Shown here: positions 60,160 to 64,000 of the stretch, piece after piece
Numbering within the stretch: position 1 is the first letter of the stretch
How the letters are laid out: every line of letters begins with the position of its first letter
NCBI GenBank assembly: GCA_030765045.1
Contig: CM060972.1
Span: 59,387,773-59,451,772, forward strand
Direction: 5' to 3'
DNA: 64,000 nucleotides
Origin: Tenodera sinensis
Lineage: Eukaryota > Arthropoda > Insecta > Mantodea > Mantidae
Position numbers and translations under genes: made by a program
Notes under the pieces: generated by a model
What the model was told of the DNA's origin: nothing
The model's input: only the letters and a program-made list of their open reading frames with translations
Database searches by the model: none

Positions 60160-60580
60160 CTTACCGGACAAAAAATTAGTCACCCCTGATCAACTCAACA
60201 TTAATAACGCATAACACCACCTCTAGACCTGATAAATGCCTGGATCCGGTTAGGAAGTGAGTCCACAAGGTTCTACAAGTATGGAACATCCAGCTGACAC
60301 CACTCACATAAATCCACCAAATGGGGATACTGATTTCGGTGTTTCACCCGCTGTTCCAACAAATCCCATTAATTTTCAATTTGGTTCAAGTCGAGTGAGT
60401 TTGCAGGCCAATCGAGATGTGATAAGGTGTGTGTGTGTGCTCCTCAAATTAGTCCAACACTCATCTAGCCCGATGCACCCAACGGTTGTTTTGAAATATA
60501 GGGGATCTTCTATAAAAAATTATTTAAGTAACGTTAGTCACGTATTGAATTCAGATGTTCTGTCACGCTGCGCCAGACAC
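60160..60580 (-). pseudogene. Second Tc1-like remnant: transposase C-terminus and end
   Basis: On the minus strand FEEHTHTLSHLDWPANSLDL and NQIEN give the D-L-N-P-I-E signature region (here N-Q-I-E). It is followed by WDLLEQRV, then NLVDSLPNRIQAFIRSRGGV, the standard Tc1 C-terminus. The frame carries several stops and a shift. The second-Asp region (near 60500) is barely recognisable. A CCGGACAAAAAATTAGTCAC sequence at 60167-60186 has the form of a Tc1/mariner terminal repeat and probably marks the 3' end. No matching opposite terminus was found. Confidence 0.75.
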
Positions 60581-60840
60581 CATTAAATTATGTGAAAAAG
60601 TAAAGTTGTGGCTGATTGTCCCATATGAAACATTACCTCAAATCTTACATTACCACATAATTACAAACATTTTATTTGGTATGTTTAAAGGTCTGAATAT
60701 CAGGCCTGTTCTATAGATTGTATTTACAAATTTTTGTTTTTAGAGATTGGTAATTAAATGAACATCAGTATTTATGTTTTTTGTTTTCAAAAAAAATGAA
60801 GAATTGTAGCTTTGGTAACGAATTTGTTTGTATAGCTTTG
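60581..60840. other. No gene seen
   Basis: AT-rich, no recognisable feature. Confidence 0.5.
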
Positions 60841-60873
60841 AGAATGAGTTGGAGTCAACTCGAAACTCGAGTC
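60841..60873 (+). other. Hammerhead-like/palindromic motif
   Basis: GAATGAGTTGGAGTCAACTC then GAAACTCGAGTC. A perfect 6-bp stem GAGTTG/CAACTC with loop GAGT is followed by GAAAC and a possible minimal stem III ending in GTC. The CUGAUGA core is poorly matched (AGAATGA), so any ribozyme would be dead. It might be a remnant of a PLE terminus. Confidence 0.3.
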
Positions 60874-61161
60874 AGTGTTTGAAAAAATAACTTGCAACAT
60901 TACTAAGATAAGTGAAGTTTTTAGTTTCTAATTTGTTCTTACTTTAGAATATCCATGCATGTGTTTGGAGAACCTAAATATAACTTTAAATTCTAGGTTG
61001 TCATATTCCTGAAAGGCATAGAACTACATCTAAAATTTATCTGTCTTGGTAGAACTGCAGGTTAAAATTTTGTATTTTGCTAAAACACTTCTCATGCACA
61101 TTAAAACAAGGAGGGAGAAAGCTCTTCATTATATCACATTGGGTATGGTAGCTTGTCGAAA
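60874..61161. other. No gene seen
   Basis: AT-rich, no recognisable feature. Confidence 0.5.
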
Positions 61162-61942
61162 TGGTTGTTGTTAGCTAATGCTGGATTTCTGACAATGAAG
61201 TCATTAACCCTCTTGCTCTCCAATATTTTTCACTGATGGATGGGGCATTAGAAGTAGCCGGGCATATTTAAAGGTGGTCTTGGTCCATTTCCTCTTGCAG
61301 ATCGCATAGAGGACAGAGTGGTGAAGAATATATCCCAATTCTGTTTAAATGTTTTGCCAGACAATCATATCCTGTAATCAACCTGAAGGTTGCAACTGCT
61401 GTTTATTGAGGATACTCAGGAATTATTGTGTGAATGTTTGGTAGTTCCCATCTTTTATTTTTTGATTTTTCATAGTAATACTTTGCAATAATTTTTTGAA
61501 TTCAGAGTTGACTAATCTTTTAGCTGCATAAAATGGTAGATTAACTATAGATTTCTGTACATTGCCAGTACCCTTTTTTGCAAGAAAATCAGCTTTCTCA
61601 TTACCACTCAGTCCACAGTGGGCTGGTATCCATTGCAAGACTAGATGTTTTTGAAGTGCGGTTAGATGGGTAAGGATTTTCCAACATTCTATAATTGTTT
61701 GGTTTTTTGGTGACAACTTGAAAGTAATTGCTATAATTGCCGCCCTGGAATCTGAGAGAATAACTGCTTGCTGAAAATGTGAAATTCTATACAAAAGATT
61801 TTGTAGGGTCTTTCAAATTGCTTCAATTTCTCCATCAAAGTTTGTAGTTCCATAACTTAAGATTTGTAATATGAAAAAAGGTGACACATTACTCCAGCCC
61901 CTGCTCCATCTCGGTTTATCAGTGATCCATCAGTATAAATAT
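61162..61942 (-). mobile_element. Element D: second I-type family, copy interrupted by E
   Basis: Minus-strand 3' portion beginning with the (CAA)n tail (GGTTGTTGTTAGC on the + strand at 61162-61174) and running through the CCHC tail and RNase H to the codons for IYTDGS at about 61940. There the 3' tail of element E (TTGTTAGC at 61944) begins. The rest of D is either lost or lies beyond E, outside the window. Confidence 0.8.
61186..61940 (-). pseudogene. Element D RNase H and C-terminus
   Basis: The main frame (61423-61794) holds ILSDSRAAI with the catalytic Asp intact, then WIPAHCGLSGNEKADFLA. It is lost at FKKLLQSITM by a one-base change (compare FKKIIAKYYYEKS in copy E). The downstream part, with the CCHC-like tail and the final IQH, continues in another frame to about 61186. 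Upstream, TTNFDGEIEAI is in a shifted frame near 61840. Confidence 0.82.
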
Positions 61943-61950
61943 GTTGTTAG

Positions 61951-62544
61951 CTAATGCTGGATTTCTGACAATGAAGTCATTAATCCTCTTGCTCTCCAAT
62001 ATTTTTCACTGATGGATGGGGCACTAGAAGTGGCTGGGCATATTTGAAGGTGGTCTCGGTCCATTTCCTCTTGCAGATCACATAGAGGACAGAGTGGTGA
62101 AGAATATATCCCAATTCTGTTTAAATGTTTTGCCAGACAATCATGTCCTGTAATCAACCTGAAGGTTGCAACTGCTGTTTTTCGAGGATACTCAGGAATC
62201 ACTGTTTGAATGTTTGGTAGTTCCCATCTTTTATTCTTTGATTTTTCATAGTAATATTTTGCAATAATTTTTTTGAATTCAGAGTTGACTAATCTTTTAG
62301 CTGCATAAAATGGTAAATTAACTATAGATTTTTGTACACCGCTGGTACCCTTTTTTGCAAGAAAATCAGCTTTATCATTACCACTCAGTCCACAGTGAGC
62401 CGGTATCCATTGGAAGACTAGGTGTTTTTGAAGTGCTGTAAGATGGCTAAGCATCTTCCAACATTCTATAATAGTTTGGTTTTTTGGTGACAACTTGGAA
62501 GTAATTGCTATAATTGCTGCCCTGGAATTTGAGAGAGTAACTGC
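61951..62544 (-). pseudogene. Element E RNase H C-terminal part and CCHC-like tail
   Basis: Same frame as the upstream part. LSNSRAAI near 62520 has Asn in place of the third catalytic Asp, as in copy C. WIPAHCGLSGNDKADFLA follows with the last Asp. Then RKTAVATFRLITGHDCLAKH and SPLCPLCDLQEEMDRDHLQIC (zinc-knuckle-like), ending LSEIQH. Confidence 0.88.
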
Positions 62545-63105
62545 TTGCTAAAAATGTGAAATTCTGTACAAAAGATTTTGTAGGGCCATTCGAATTGCTT
62601 CAATTTCTCCATCAAAGTTAGTAGTTCCCTAACTTAAAGTTTTGTAATATAAAAAGAGGTGACATGTGACTCCAGCACCTGCTCCATCTTGGTTTATCAG
62701 TGATCCATCAGTATAAATATGGAGCCATTCATGTTCTGGAAATCTAGTACGGATTGTCTCTAATGCCAATAATTTTAGAACACTAGTTGGAGTATCACTT
62801 TTTTTAACTTCTTCTGTCAGGTGTAAATAATATGTGATGTCTAATGTATGTGTTGGATTGACTTTAGATATGAAGTTTTCCTTTGAATTAGGAAGGTGTA
62901 CATCCTTCTTGATGTCTTGAATTTTGGAAAGAAAGCTCTCCTGAGTCTTTAGTGTATGTGTAAAATTTCTCTTGTGCCATGTATTGAATGGGAGTCTGAT
63001 CAACTTTTCGTGTTGAATAAGAGCCGCTTTTTCTATTTCATATTCAATGGGATATTGGTTGGTTAGTATTTCCATAGCTGCTATTGGTGTGGGTGTTGAT
63101 AGCAC
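62545..63105 (-). pseudogene. Element E thumb and RNase H N-terminal part
   Basis: AAMEILTNQYPIEYEIEKAA leads through a KKSDTPTSVLKLLALETI stretch, intact where copy C has a deletion, to EWLHIYTDGSLINQDGAGAG (first RNase H Asp). A TAG at 62629 replaces the Tyr of the YGTTNFDGE block. The same frame then reads on through FDGEIEAIRMAL and meets another TAG after RISHF. Confidence 0.85.
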
Positions 63106-63443
63106 CTGTAATTAATCTCAGACTTTGGTTTTGAAAGATTTGAATTCTTTTTGTGTTTGCTGTTACAAGAACTTCGCTGCAGTAAGTAAACAATGGTTTT
63201 ATATATATATATTATATGTTGTGTTAAGCGTTGCTCTGGAACATCCCCACTTCATTCCTGTTAGATGTTTTAACAGTGAAAGGCGCCTCTCTGCTCTTTG
63301 TATTACATTTTCTATTTGTTTGGTCCATGTAAGTTTGGTATCAAATGTAACTCCTAAATACTTTGCTTCCTTTGTTTCTGGTAATTGTTGACCCTCAAAA
63401 TTTAGTTTTATTTTTAGTGGTTTTTTTTTCTTAGTGGAAAGAT

Positions 63444-64000
63444 TTAGTAGTTTGATTTTGTTGTATTAACAGTCATTAAATTTTCTTTGGTCCACCTCTG
63501 TAAGTTGGTTAAGGATTGTTGCACGGTTTTTTCCAGTTCTGTACTTTTGCTTTTTGGTTTTGAAGTCCACATTACCAAGTCATCAGCAAATAGTGCACAC
63601 TTCACGCCTGATTCTTGTATTTGTTGTGGTAGATCATTAATAAATATATTAAAAAGTGTAGTGCTGAGCACTGCACCTTGTGGCAAGCCACGGTGTATTT
63701 GTTTATATTTAGATATATTTCTTCCATATCTGGTTGCAATAAAGCGTTGTGTTAGGAAATGACATAGCCATGAAAACATTGGACCTTGTATCCCTATTTT
63801 TTTTACTTTCTTTAGTAGTTTTGTTCTGCATATAGAATCATATGCACTTTGAAAATCAATAAAAACTGATAAATTATCTTCTTTTCTATTGAAGGAGTCT
63901 TTGATTTCTTGACTGAGAAGTAAGACTTGTTCATTTGTAGAGTGGAACTCTCTGAATCCAGCTTGACATGGGGATATTAAATTTTGTGATTCTAGGAACC
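63444..64000 (-). pseudogene. Element E reverse transcriptase (partial at window edge)
   Basis: The frame is open from the window edge to a stop at 63444; the ATG at 63779 is internal. AGFREFHSTNEQVLLLSQEI (motif 2a) is followed by VFIDFQSAYDSI (motif A, Asp present), YKQIHRGLPQGAVLSTTLFN (motif B) and CALFADDLVMWTS (motif C, both Asp present), ending TVNTTKSNY. This segment has no lesion in the window, but downstream parts of the same polyprotein are broken. Confidence 0.88.

Larger units (their letters stand above)
61943..64000 (-). mobile_element. Element E: second I-type family, longest copy, runs off the window
   Basis: Minus-strand copy from the 3' tail at 61943 to the window edge, still inside the RT. 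It covers RT motif 2a/A (near 63860-63960), motif B/C (63444-63779), thumb, RNase H and CCHC tail. It has in-frame stops near 62629 and 62545, and a frameshift between 63105 and 63444 around an AT dinucleotide run (63200-63212). Its insertion point inside copy D suggests it is the younger of the two. Confidence 0.85.

Noticed and set aside
60257..60586. Plus-strand 109-residue frame
   Set aside because: Antisense of the Tc1 transposase C-terminus (DLN-IE signature) on the minus strand.

Overview
The window looks like a repeat-dominated, heterochromatin-like piece of an arthropod nuclear genome, probably an insect. This rests on the mix of families: I-type and CR1-type non-LTR retrotransposons, Penelope-like elements, Tc1/mariner fragments and tRNA-derived SINEs, an AT-rich background, and a CCTAA-like element tail. 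I see no host protein-coding gene, no functional rRNA or tRNA gene, and nothing prokaryotic (no operons, no CRISPR). The species is not identifiable from the sequence alone.

Layout. 1-38496 is a continuous satellite made of a 54-bp monomer (about 700 copies) with 53-bp and 65-bp variants, organised into several kb-scale higher-order repeats. 38497-45206 is a 5'-truncated CR1-like retrotransposon ('B', + strand) inserted into the satellite in monomer register. It carries two insertions of an I-type retrotransposon ('A', - strand): a long copy at 38846-43002 with an 11-bp target duplication, and a short copy at 43344-43930 with a 5' inversion and a 12-bp target duplication. 45207-47445 is more satellite, increasingly degenerate toward its right edge. 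47446-64000 is ordinary repeat-rich DNA: a mariner helix-turn-helix fragment, SINEs, a Tc1 transposase pseudogene split by a Penelope-like element with an 8-bp target duplication, a foldback element, a large inverted repeat whose right arm holds another I-type insertion (the left arm keeps the empty site), a second degraded Penelope-like RT, a second Tc1 remnant, and two more copies of the second I-type family at the right end.

Nothing here appears to encode a working pathway; every mobile-element gene I could follow carries at least one stop, frameshift or truncation. The exception is the right-most copy's RT segment, which stays open to the window edge. The value of the window is in the nested insertion history, which can be ordered from target duplications, and in the satellite, whose monomer reads like a directional array of 3' splice sites (CTAAT branch-point-like box, pyrimidine tract, CAG).
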